From NCBI GenBank assembly GCA_964345775.1, contig CAYFSO010000069.1:1-16399 (forward strand): DNA of 16,399 nt, read 5' to 3'. A program made the position numbers and the translations under genes. This stretch comes from M55B154 sp964345775. Its GTDB lineage: Bacteria > Spirochaetota > UBA4802 > UB4802. How positions within the stretch are numbered: position 1 is the stretch's first letter; each line of letters begins with the position of its first letter. The notes under the pieces are model-generated. The model was not told the DNA's origin, searched no databases, and worked only from the letters and a program-made list of their open reading frames with translations. Shown piece by piece: positions 1 to 7,132 of the stretch.

Positions 1-48
1 AGGCTTTATTTCGCAAGAACACATAAATTTTTAATTAATATTTCGTGC

Positions 49-1173
49 CTATTCTTCAAAATACTTGAACGTGTAATTAGCAACTTTAAATATATCTCCA
101 TCCCGTAAATATTTCCCGGGCTCCCTGTTCTTGAATTCTATTGATTCCTCACCAGTCGTTGAAACAGTACACTTCACCTCCCCGCTTTCGCGTGTTGCAG
201 TGATCACAACCGGTTTTCTTACACTGAAATCCCTGATATTGAGTTGATTTCCAACTCCTTTCCCGATAAATACAGACTTGCTGTTTTGTGATGTCAGGTT
301 ATACTGCTCAATGTACGGTTCAAGAAGCTCATTATTCCAGTATTCAAGCCGTCCACGTACCTTCAGTTCTGAAAGCTTCTTAAGAAAATATAGAACAGCA
401 AGGATCACAATAACAACCAGAATGACGATGAACCACGGGCGTGTAAAGAACATACGCTCCTTTTCTCTTTTCTTTTCGATCATGCTGGTCATTTCACGGG
501 GCAGATCTTCGGTAATACTCTTTTCGGGGCTATCCTGGCCCTCAATCATCGTAGTATAATCTGAAACGTTCTTTTTAACCTGTTCTGTTATCTTTGATAC
601 CTTTTCGTTCTGCTTCAGGTTACCAAGACTTACAAAATGAATGAACCACTCTTTACCGCTATATTCCTCGGCAATACTTTTTATATTGAAGCGGGCACCT
701 GAATGCCATGGTGGAGGATCATCAAGCGCATCAGAAAGAACCACGATAACCTTTTCCCTGTCAGGATATTCATCATCAAGTTCCTGCGCCGTTGCAAACA
801 TCGTTCTCATCATTCTCATGGTATAAGTCCACTTGCCACGGGCTTCTACCATGGAAATATACTTTTTGATGACGTCCCTGTTGCTCTCATCTTCAATTAC
901 TATACGTGGATAAACTTTTACTTCGGTATCAAACGAAATAAATGTTATACTGTCACCTTCTTCAAGTTGATCAATAAACTTTGGCAGGCTTTCTTTCACA
1001 CGGGGAAAAATATTCTTTCCCCCATACCCGGCCATACTTAACGAGGTATCAAGAACAAGTACAAGATCCTTATTCTTGGCTGCATAAAGGGTAGAAGAAA
1101 ACAGCATCAACCCTATAACAAGGCTGACAACAAGGATAACACCACCAATCCGTTTATTATGTTGCGTTTTCAA
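49..1173 (-). CDS. Membrane-anchored von Willebrand factor A domain protein with FHA-like C-terminal tail
   Basis: The protein has 374 residues. Residues 1-32 read as a signal peptide or signal anchor (basic start, long hydrophobic core, then LYAA). The vWA domain spans about 35-215 and carries an intact MIDAS motif DTSLS at 42-46, a Thr-containing loop near 115-118 and a conserved Asp in LSDAL (146-150), so metal-dependent ligand binding is plausible. One strong transmembrane segment lies at about 247-265. The last ~75 residues resemble a forkhead-associated fold: FIGKGVGNQLNI near 302-313 matches the IGR...N start, and LRDGDIFKV near 356-364 matches the L.DGD.i.iG end. The usual phosphothreonine-binding residues are not obvious. 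Topology would place vWA outside the inner membrane and the FHA-like tail in the cytoplasm. The start is TTG with a strong AAGGAG six bases upstream. It is the last gene of the minus-strand cluster. The domain calls are firm for vWA and inferred for FHA. Confidence 0.85.
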   Translation of the reverse strand: MKTQHNKRIGGVILVVSLVIGLMLFSSTLYAAKNKDLVLVLDTSLSMAGYGGKNIFPRVKESLPKFIDQLEEGDSITFISFDTEVKVYPRIVIEDESNRDVIKKYISMVEARGKWTYTMRMMRTMFATAQELDDEYPDREKVIVVLSDALDDPPPWHSGARFNIKSIAEEYSGKEWFIHFVSLGNLKQNEKVSKITEQVKKNVSDYTTMIEGQDSPEKSITEDLPREMTSMIEKKREKERMFFTRPWFIVILVVIVILAVLYFLKKLSELKVRGRLEYWNNELLEPYIEQYNLTSQNSKSVFIGKGVGNQLNIRDFSVRKPVVITATRESGEVKCTVSTTGEESIEFKNREPGKYLRDGDIFKVANYTFKYFEE

Positions 1174-1280
1174 GGCGAACTCCTTTTCATTTTTTATCTT
1201 TATTATTCCTGATTATTCCTGAAACGCATTGATATTATACACAGTTAGAAATTAATGTATTTTCAAGGATATGAAATGTC

Positions 1281-1299
1281 AAGCAGAATATACCTGCTT
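1281..1299 (-). terminator. Weak hairpin downstream of the DUF6602-like gene
   Basis: A 6-bp inverted repeat (AAGCAG / CTGCTT, 7-nt loop) lies just after the stop codon of the gene at 1305-2045, read on the minus strand. It has no proper T-run, so it is at best a weak or Rho-assisted terminator, and it may be chance. Confidence 0.25.
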
Positions 1300-1304
1300 C
1301 ACCA

Positions 1305-2045
1305 TCAATACTCCTCGTATCGCTCCTTCTGGTGAACATAGTTTCGCAGTTCTACTTCTCTTTGCTCATCCATTTCCAGGTACTCATTCATCAAGATGAA
1401 AAACCACATGAGAGAATCTCTGCCGGTTTCAAGTGCTACAAACTTTCTCTTCTCTCTCCAATCCTTAATTATAATGCCCTTGTTGACTACCAGCATTACA
1501 TCAAACTCCAGCAACGAGTCAACACTCCTGTCAATATAGAAATCAGTTATGCTGTCTTTTATACCGGGAAGGTCAAGACTGCTCTCGTATACGATTAGAA
1601 AGGAGGGGATCATGTACGCCTGGCTTATCTCTTCCGTAAACCTGTTCAGTTTTTTTGCAAGTAGTACGTTATTCAGTAAATTCTCTAATGAACCCTTTGT
1701 CAGCTTCTTTTCCACGTGACACGTGGCATATACAAGTTCAGCCGGAATACATCCGTTCATCATCTCTTTCAACGCAGGCCATTTCTCATGATATACGATA
1801 TAATCAATATTTTCAGGGATATAACCGCTTGCATCAACCGGGGAAGAATTTTCCAGTTTTAAGCCCTGTGGAAGGAGATTCTCCATCAATTTTTCAAAAT
1901 TCTTGACATCATAAGATGCCGGGGCCGTGGTTTTTGAAGCCTTAGACTTGGTACTCTTAGATTTTGTTTTCGCCTGTGACTTTGATGACACCTGTTTTTT
2001 CTTCAATAATTCTTTTTGCTTTTTTTCAAAATAATCTCTAAACAT
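1305..2045 (-). CDS. Uncharacterised protein with lysine/serine-rich head and DUF6602-like (degenerate nuclease-like) domain
   Basis: The protein has 246 residues and no signal peptide or membrane span, so it is probably cytoplasmic. Residues 1-45 are a low-complexity Lys/Ser/Thr-rich tail. Residues ~46-246 are globular. The stretch from LLPQGLKL (57-64) through NIDYIVYHE (79-87) to PAELVYATCHVEKKLTKGSL (101-120) follows the pattern I associate with DUF6602 and related PD-(D/E)XK-like domains: LP.gl.v...G, then D.iiyd, then v.avieVKs.L. Asp81 is in place. At the ExK position this protein reads H110-V-E112, so the catalytic Glu and Lys appear replaced. The start ATG has GGAGAG about 8 bases upstream. 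It sits between the TPR and vWA genes of the same strand, separated by 209 and 131 bp. The family assignment is from memory of the motif pattern and needs a profile search; the degenerate active site is an inference from that alignment. Confidence 0.6.
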   Translation of the reverse strand: MFRDYFEKKQKELLKKKQVSSKSQAKTKSKSTKSKASKTTAPASYDVKNFEKLMENLLPQGLKLENSSPVDASGYIPENIDYIVYHEKWPALKEMMNGCIPAELVYATCHVEKKLTKGSLENLLNNVLLAKKLNRFTEEISQAYMIPSFLIVYESSLDLPGIKDSITDFYIDRSVDSLLEFDVMLVVNKGIIIKDWREKRKFVALETGRDSLMWFFILMNEYLEMDEQREVELRNYVHQKERYEEY

Positions 2046-2198
2046 ATATAGTACTCTCCGGGATAGAATTGAATTTCTTTATAGATAATAAAGGTGTATG
2101 AATAAGAGGATATGTTTTCTCACTGTTTAATCCACTGTTACTATATCAAGTTTCCTGTTGTCAATGAATAAAATACTACTGCTGGCATTATGTTGCAC

Positions 2199-2224
2199 AA
2201 TGGCCACCCTGCAGGGTGGCCATT
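2199..2224. terminator. Perfect 26-bp GC-rich palindrome, likely hairpin terminator or processing element
   Basis: Positions 2199-2211 (AATGGCCACCCTG) are followed directly by their exact reverse complement, giving a 13-bp perfect inverted repeat with no spacer in otherwise AT-rich sequence. It lies 31 bp past the stop of the TPR gene (minus strand) and before the DUF6602-like gene. It lacks a T-run, so a Rho-independent terminator is not certain; an RNA-stabilising hairpin or a protein-binding palindrome is also possible. The rest of the 209-bp spacer (2046-2254) shows nothing recognisable beyond the ribosome-binding site of the next gene. Confidence 0.5.
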
Positions 2225-2254
2225 CTATACCACGGACATGAATGCCGGTCAAAT

Positions 2255-3490
2255 TCAAAGTTCGGCAACGTTTACCCTTTCAATTTTCTCATATACCTTC
2301 TGGCCTGAACCTGCCACCTCTTCATCCTCGTGAAGTCCAAGTTCTTCATCAAGGCTTTCTTCCACATTTTCATCACCAGGGCTGGTTTTCTCATCAATGC
2401 CCTCTTCAGGAGAGCTGCTTCTCTGTATCCTTGACCTGAGCTCTTTTGTGCTCATTTTATTCCACTCCCTGGCAACATGTATGTATTTACCTCCGGAATA
2501 ATACCTGATGTACTTCTGAAACTCCCTTGCAGCCAGGTCGAATCTTTTACTCATGAAGTACGAATAGCCTTTCTTGATCTGGGCATCCTGGTCCTTATGG
2601 TAATACCCGTTGGTCAACACTCTATTGAAATACCCTATAGCCCTGTCATACTTTTTCAACTGGAAATAACACTCACCTGTCCAGTACAGGGCATTTTCAG
2701 ATCTCTTGTGGCCAGGAAAATGTGTGAGGACACGCTTGAAAAACGATATACCCTGCCAGTATTGTCCTTTCCTGAACGCATGCAATCCACTCTGGTATGC
2801 CTGCTCCCTGTAAGAGTCCTTTACATCATTTGTATACTGGCTTATTTCGCCATAATATTTCAGAAAATAGTCATAATTATCATACGCATCACTGGCCTTT
2901 CCCAGGTGTTTCAGGGCACGTGCCCTGCCAAGAAGGGCATCCTCGTTACGCCCGTACTCTCCCAGTGAAATTTCGAACATGCGTCTCGCCTTGCGATACT
3001 CCCCTGTTCTCAGGTAAGTATGTCCCAGTTCGGAATATACCCTGCTCCTGAATTCCCGGTTCATAGACGAGTTCAAGAGCGCAAATAACTGGTGTACTGC
3101 TTCTTCAGAATTCTTTTTCAAGACGTTAATATGGGCCAGCCGAACCAGCAGGTCCCTTTGCAGGGATTCAGGTAATTGCTCCCTGTTATTCTTCAGGAGA
3201 TACACGTATTTAAGATATGCCAGTCTCTTGAGCCCAAGCTTCTCGTAGCATTGACCAATGTAATAGTATGCCTCACCAACAACTTCTGTATCCGGATATC
3301 GCGCAATTATTTTCGTGAACAGGTTGATAGCATTATTCACCGCCTCCCTGTTTCCACGCTCGTATATCATCTTGGCTTCTACAAGCAGCTGCGATGCTTC
3401 CCTTTCTGGTTGAATATACTGGTCATAGTATATGAACGACCCCAGACCGCATACTATTAGTAGTATTCCTATAATAGTTTTAGTCTTCAT
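2255..3490 (-). CDS. TPR-repeat protein with N-terminal membrane anchor and acidic tail
   Basis: The protein has 411 residues from the preferred start. An ATG at 3488-3490 is preceded by GAGGAG seven bases upstream; an in-frame TTG at 3505 would add five residues but lies before that site. The N-terminus (MKTKTIIGILLIVCGLGSF) is a signal anchor or signal peptide. Tetratricopeptide-type helical repeats fill most of the rest: INLFTKIIARYPDTE, YIGQCYEKLG, YSELGHTYLRTGEYRKARRMFE, ALYWTGECYFQLKKYDRAIGY and the following repeat. The arrangement resembles BamD/CpoB-type periplasmic TPR proteins. The last ~55 residues are highly acidic and probably unstructured. It starts 46 bp after the FN3-like gene on the same strand, so the two are probably co-transcribed. 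TPR proteins act as scaffolds; the partner here is unknown, and neighbouring vWA and FN3 proteins are the obvious candidates. Confidence 0.85.
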   Translation of the reverse strand: MKTKTIIGILLIVCGLGSFIYYDQYIQPEREASQLLVEAKMIYERGNREAVNNAINLFTKIIARYPDTEVVGEAYYYIGQCYEKLGLKRLAYLKYVYLLKNNREQLPESLQRDLLVRLAHINVLKKNSEEAVHQLFALLNSSMNREFRSRVYSELGHTYLRTGEYRKARRMFEISLGEYGRNEDALLGRARALKHLGKASDAYDNYDYFLKYYGEISQYTNDVKDSYREQAYQSGLHAFRKGQYWQGISFFKRVLTHFPGHKRSENALYWTGECYFQLKKYDRAIGYFNRVLTNGYYHKDQDAQIKKGYSYFMSKRFDLAAREFQKYIRYYSGGKYIHVAREWNKMSTKELRSRIQRSSSPEEGIDEKTSPGDENVEESLDEELGLHEDEEVAGSGQKVYEKIERVNVAEL

Positions 3491-3536
3491 CAATAAGCTC
3501 CTCAATCATTGTGTCATAACAGAGATCCATGATGCA

Positions 3537-5393
3537 TTACTGGCCAACCCTTTGTATCGCATAATTCCTCCAGAATTTGGCATCTTCAGGGAAATGCTTA
3601 ACAACATCATTTTGCACCAGGTACTCCAGTCCTTTCCTGTATTGCTTCAATTCAATATATGATCTGCCGGTAAACAATTTGGCCTTCGCTACATCATGAT
3701 CATTATCGGATTCTCTAATTACCTTCTGTAATGATTTTATCGCAGCCCGGTAATACCCGCGGTCAAAGGTTGTATGGACAATGAGATCAACAGCAGGTGC
3801 AGATAAACTGGCTTTCCTTCCAGGCTCTGGTTCAACACGATCGGGTATTCTTTTTCCGAACTCTTTCCGCGGCCGAGGCTCTTTTTTTTCAGGAAGCTTT
3901 TTAAGAGCTTTTTTCACCTGGACAGGTTCATTACAAATACTGGTTCCTTTTTCAAGACTGAAGTTTTCAATACTTTCAAAGTTTTCAGGAACAAGTGCAT
4001 AATAATACGACCCCGGGAGAACTCCACTATCAACATACGATCCTGAATTTATATTTACAATATCTACGAGATACGCATCCTTTATGTCTTTTGATGATGG
4101 AGGGATTTCCTCTGCCCTGTAAAGTTTATAATACCTGCTTCCCGCAGAACCCGTGTACTGCCAGCTAATTCGTATCCCCTTACCTGTCTCGGTTGCATTA
4201 ATGCCGGTAACTTCGACTGGTTTCCCCATTACCACGGGCTGTACTGTATAATTATCATCTTTGCTCAGGTTGGTATCAATGGCACCGTCGGGCATCTTGA
4301 TCAAGACAGCATAATAGAGGCGCCCGGAAGGGGGGTTTTTATCAATGAATTCATCATATCGACCATCTACCGTGCCCAGCGATCTTGAAAGGGCCAGTCT
4401 CTCTGCGTTTTTCAAAGGTTCATCATACCTGTATACAAGGAACTCCTTTGCCTTAAGACCCGACTTGTCCCAGGTAACTTTAACAGTACCGTCGTTCAGC
4501 AGTTTCGCCTGTATATCATCAACCGTAGCACTGCTTTTAATAACAACATGGACACCACTCGTGAGATAACTCTGGTCAGGAATTAACTGCAAATCCTCGT
4601 TCCCTGACATATCTTTAGTGGTAACTGCATAGTAATACTTTCCAGTTTGCCTTATACCCCTGTCTATATAGCTTTCCCGTTTTCCGGTAACCGTTGCAAC
4701 CACCTTTGCTCTCTTGATCTTTTCAGGAGTATTGATGGGTTCTGCATCCCTGTAAATTGTATATGTAATGTTATCCTGGTCCACCCCCTTCCATGTAAGA
4801 AGCACCTGGGTCTTATTGATTTCACGGGCATGGATCAGTGTAACCCGGTCAGGATCCCTTTTGGCCTGTTGCTGATCGTATTCCCGTTCAATAACAACGG
4901 GACTACCGGTATAATTGACGTCCGGATACAGGCTAATATCACCAGCCTGTATTTTTTTTCTTGCAAGCACCACGTAATAATACTGGCCGGGTGAAAGCCT
5001 GGAATCTATTGCAACGGGCTTAGCCCCGGCAGGAACCAGTTTAACAGACGCGGCACCAAGGGCCGTTTTTGTGTTATTTGGAATACTTGATGTCCTTCCA
5101 ACTATAAAATCATTGGTTGAATCAGGATGAATATCCCATGTTATTTTTACAGCTCCCTGTACTCCCTCAATCTGTTGGGCCCTGATAGTTCGTGCAACAT
5201 GCGGCGGCAATCCCCTGGATTCTTTTTTCTTTTCCGTTTCATCCGTTTCAGGCTGAGTATATTCCTCTTTCGCATTATCCAGGAGGAATTGTGAATACAT
5301 TACCTGATCCACAAACAAACACGTGATAACAAGCATTAATATGGCAGTATTTCTTTTTCTTTTATTCAAGGTTGTCATTCCATGGAAACGCAT
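3537..5393 (-). CDS. Secreted/anchored protein with four fibronectin type III-like repeats and a C-terminal TPR-like segment
   Basis: The protein has 618 residues. A basic N-terminus (NKRKR) followed by a hydrophobic stretch (AILMLVITCLFV) indicates a signal peptide or anchor in the first ~35 residues. Four repeats of about 100 residues follow, roughly 65-170, 180-285, 290-390 and 392-495. Each has a conserved Trp strand (ITWD, LTWK, VTWD, ISWQ) and a G.YYYAV-type strand (GQYYYVVL, GKYYYAVT, GRLYYAVL, GSYYYALV); repeats 2-4 also carry a Y-R turn (IYRD, VYRY, LYRA), whereas repeat 1 has VGRT there. Each closes with a NYT..PV.I-like signature (NYTGSPVVIE, SYLTSGVHVVI, NYTVQPVVM, SICNEPVQV). A proline/lysine-rich linker (~495-535) leads to a short TPR-like helical tail (~540-610). 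The start is the first ATG of the ORF; an alternative ATG lies five codons in and neither has a clear ribosome-binding site. It heads the minus-strand cluster and is divergent from the TetR gene. A role in extracellular or periplasmic binding is inferred. Confidence 0.8.
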   Translation of the reverse strand: MRFHGMTTLNKRKRNTAILMLVITCLFVDQVMYSQFLLDNAKEEYTQPETDETEKKKESRGLPPHVARTIRAQQIEGVQGAVKITWDIHPDSTNDFIVGRTSSIPNNTKTALGAASVKLVPAGAKPVAIDSRLSPGQYYYVVLARKKIQAGDISLYPDVNYTGSPVVIEREYDQQQAKRDPDRVTLIHAREINKTQVLLTWKGVDQDNITYTIYRDAEPINTPEKIKRAKVVATVTGKRESYIDRGIRQTGKYYYAVTTKDMSGNEDLQLIPDQSYLTSGVHVVIKSSATVDDIQAKLLNDGTVKVTWDKSGLKAKEFLVYRYDEPLKNAERLALSRSLGTVDGRYDEFIDKNPPSGRLYYAVLIKMPDGAIDTNLSKDDNYTVQPVVMGKPVEVTGINATETGKGIRISWQYTGSAGSRYYKLYRAEEIPPSSKDIKDAYLVDIVNINSGSYVDSGVLPGSYYYALVPENFESIENFSLEKGTSICNEPVQVKKALKKLPEKKEPRPRKEFGKRIPDRVEPEPGRKASLSAPAVDLIVHTTFDRGYYRAAIKSLQKVIRESDNDHDVAKAKLFTGRSYIELKQYRKGLEYLVQNDVVKHFPEDAKFWRNYAIQRVGQ

Positions 5394-5404
5394 AATTGTA
5401 CAGA

Positions 5405-5420
5405 TATATACATGTATATA
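5405..5420. promoter_or_regulatory. Perfect 16-bp AT-rich palindrome in the divergent promoter region
   Basis: TATATACATGTATATA is a perfect palindrome 12 bp upstream of the FN3-like gene start, within the 256-bp spacer (5394-5649) between this cluster and the divergent TetR gene. It could be an operator. AT-rich palindromes arise by chance and no second copy was found. The rest of the spacer is AT-rich with no gene; an AAAAAGG ribosome-binding site precedes the TetR start. Confidence 0.3.
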
Positions 5421-5649
5421 ATATTTTTCGGTTCTATACAGCCAGTTCTTTACATTTAATTTATATCACTAAATCATTGATGTATATTATGAAAAAAGCT
5501 TGACCAACAGCCTTGAGAATCATATTAAAATATATACTTATTTTGCGGATTATTATCCCTGTATTACCCTCACCCATGTTTCCCCTTTTTCCTAAATGGT
5601 AATGTCAGGAATTCTTCTGTAAGCATATTTATATATAAAAAGGTTTACA

Positions 5650-6240
5650 ATGGACAAACAGGAAAAGATCAGGAAGAAAAAGACCGTAATACTTGAAGCA
5701 CTTAAGCAGTGCCTGCAGAAGGACGTGTATTCAAGGATCACCGTGCAGGATGTTGCAGATGAGGCTGGATTCTCGAAGGGAGGGCTCCTTCATTATTTTC
5801 CCACCAAGGAGGAGATGTACCTTGAGCTAATGGAATACATTTTCAACGAAATCCAGCATGACCACAGGGAAGTTTTAAAAGGCAACCTTGAATCAAAGGA
5901 AAAAGCCAGCATTTCTGCTTTATACGGTATTGAAAGATTTATGCTGGATACCAGCACCATACGTATCTTCATCAACCTGGTCATGTACGCGTACGAAGAA
6001 GACAAGATAATGATACGCCTGAGGGAATTCGTTCGTCAGCACCTTGACCTGTACCAGAACATAATTGACGAAGCACGTTCCGATATACCAAACAGGAGAA
6101 AATCAGATTTTGATCCAGAATTTACTGCCAGGATCGCACAGATAATCGTACTTTCAACCAGTTTATTCGAATCCATCGACCCCATCCCCATGGATACCAT
6201 GAATGTAATGAAATACATTATATCGCTTTTCAAGGGATAA
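5650..6240 (+). CDS. TetR/AcrR family transcriptional regulator
   Basis: The protein has 196 residues, the usual TetR-family length. The N-terminal DNA-binding domain is clear: helix 1 at about 5-22 (KIRKKKTVILEALKQCL), then the helix-turn-helix VQDVADEAGFSKGGLLHYF at 32-50, followed by PTKEEMYLELMEY. The C-terminal ~140 residues are the variable all-helical ligand and dimer domain, so the inducer cannot be read from sequence. AGG sits six bases before the ATG. It is divergent from the FN3/TPR cluster with 256 bp between, the arrangement expected of a local regulator. A typical TetR-type operator occurs at 7798-7815, 1.6 kb downstream, and could be a target of this or another TetR protein. 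Regulation of the neighbouring cluster is inference. Confidence 0.93.
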   Translation: MDKQEKIRKKKTVILEALKQCLQKDVYSRITVQDVADEAGFSKGGLLHYFPTKEEMYLELMEYIFNEIQHDHREVLKGNLESKEKASISALYGIERFMLDTSTIRIFINLVMYAYEEDKIMIRLREFVRQHLDLYQNIIDEARSDIPNRRKSDFDPEFTARIAQIIVLSTSLFESIDPIPMDTMNVMKYIISLFKG

Positions 6241-6259
6241 TACCGGACAGCCCGGTCCC

Positions 6260-6307
6260 TTAATTAAACCAGGTATGAATATTTCCTGGCTATTTAATTA
6301 ATTTTTT
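6260..6307 (+). terminator. Hairpin plus T-run after the TetR gene
   Basis: TTAATTAAACCAGG (6260-6273) pairs with CCTGG-CTA-TTTAATTAA (6285-6301), leaving a 3-nt bulge and an 11-nt loop, and is followed by a run of Ts. It lies 20 bp after the TetR stop and fits a Rho-independent terminator for that gene. Confidence 0.55.
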
Positions 6308-6373
6308 ATAATAATCTGAATGATTTTTTTTAATTCTTTAACAACCAAGTACGTGGTGAGTTACGAATAATAA

Positions 6374-6406
6374 AAAAACCGTTCCAGTTATTCCGGAACG
6401 GTTTTT
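6374..6406. terminator. Bidirectional Rho-independent terminator
   Basis: AAAAACCGTTCC (6374-6385) and GGAACGGTTTTT (6395-6406) form a perfect 12-bp stem with a 9-nt loop, flanked by an A-run on the left and a T-run on the right. It sits between the convergent TetR (plus) and cysteine-rich (minus) genes and can serve both. Confidence 0.88.
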
Positions 6407-6429
6407 CGTGATCTATAAATAATTCAATG

Positions 6430-6897
6430 TCAGGCACATACACCCTGGTTCGCTTCTGACTCGAGTTTTTTTACAAGATGCTTGTAATAATCATTTGAGA
6501 AGAACTTGTACATGCTCATTCGGGTGTCATCAAAGGACTGTAGTATTTTTCTATACTCGCTTACACCTTCTTCATCGCCGATACAGAACCCGTGCCTGCG
6601 CCCATATCCGCACTTCTTGCATATTGGATTTTTTAACGCCTTGTAACATCCTTTGTGTTCGTACCCGTTTTTATGACAAAAAGGGCACAATTCGTATCTC
6701 AATCCCGAACAGTCATTTTTCTGAATGTTCTCTTTGATCTTTGTCCATACGCGTAACGCTTCATCGTTTGTCCAGCTTAATATTTCTTCCCTGTCCCCTT
6801 CATTGAAGTACCATGTTCCCGGTATGGAAAGCTCCGCTTCCATCCTGTCTGCCTTGGACTTCATAAACCGTATAATGATGTCGTTATAGTCATTCAT
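6430..6897 (-). CDS. Uncharacterised cysteine-rich protein, probable metal-binding
   Basis: The protein has 155 residues and I do not recognise the family. The N-terminal third is helical and charged. The centre carries a dense cluster: CPFCHKNGYEHKGC, then CKKC, then HGFC within about 45 residues. The two CXXC pairs plus extra Cys/His suggest a zinc-ribbon-like fold or, less likely, an Fe-S site. The C-terminal third is again helical (EYRKILQSFDDTRMSMYKFF) and the chain ends in GVCA. There is no signal peptide or membrane span. No good ribosome-binding site precedes the ATG used; an internal ATG at codon 12 is an alternative. It stands alone between a strong terminator and a 235-bp AT-rich spacer, so it is probably monocistronic. 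Confidence 0.65.
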   Translation of the reverse strand: MNDYNDIIIRFMKSKADRMEAELSIPGTWYFNEGDREEILSWTNDEALRVWTKIKENIQKNDCSGLRYELCPFCHKNGYEHKGCYKALKNPICKKCGYGRRHGFCIGDEEGVSEYRKILQSFDDTRMSMYKFFSNDYYKHLVKKLESEANQGVCA

Positions 6898-7132
6898 AAT
6901 AAAAACCCAAAATTAAATAAAATTATCCAACCGGTCATACTTTTTTCATATAAATTAATAGTACACAAGATTTCATATAATTCGACCTGATTTATAAATC
7001 AGAACACTTTTTTTAATAATACCATAATAATTAATCTATAACAGCAAAAACAAAATATGGTATTAATATTGTATTATTATAGGTAAAGTATAGTTCCACC
7101 TGACAATTAATCAATTTATTTTTTTTAAAAAA
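6898..7132. other. AT-rich intergenic region with short palindromes
   Basis: No gene is visible in these 235 bp. It holds a perfect 16-bp palindrome CTGATTTATAAATCAG at 6987-7002 followed by a T-run, and an imperfect inverted repeat (AATAATACCATA near 7015 against TATGGTATTAAT near 7056). Both lie upstream of the cysteine-rich gene and could be regulatory, but such sequence is common in AT-rich spacers. Confidence 0.4.

Noticed and set aside
6987..7002. CTGATTTATAAATCAG palindrome plus T-run as a plus-strand terminator
   Set aside because: No plus-strand gene ends nearby; it is more likely a chance or regulatory palindrome.
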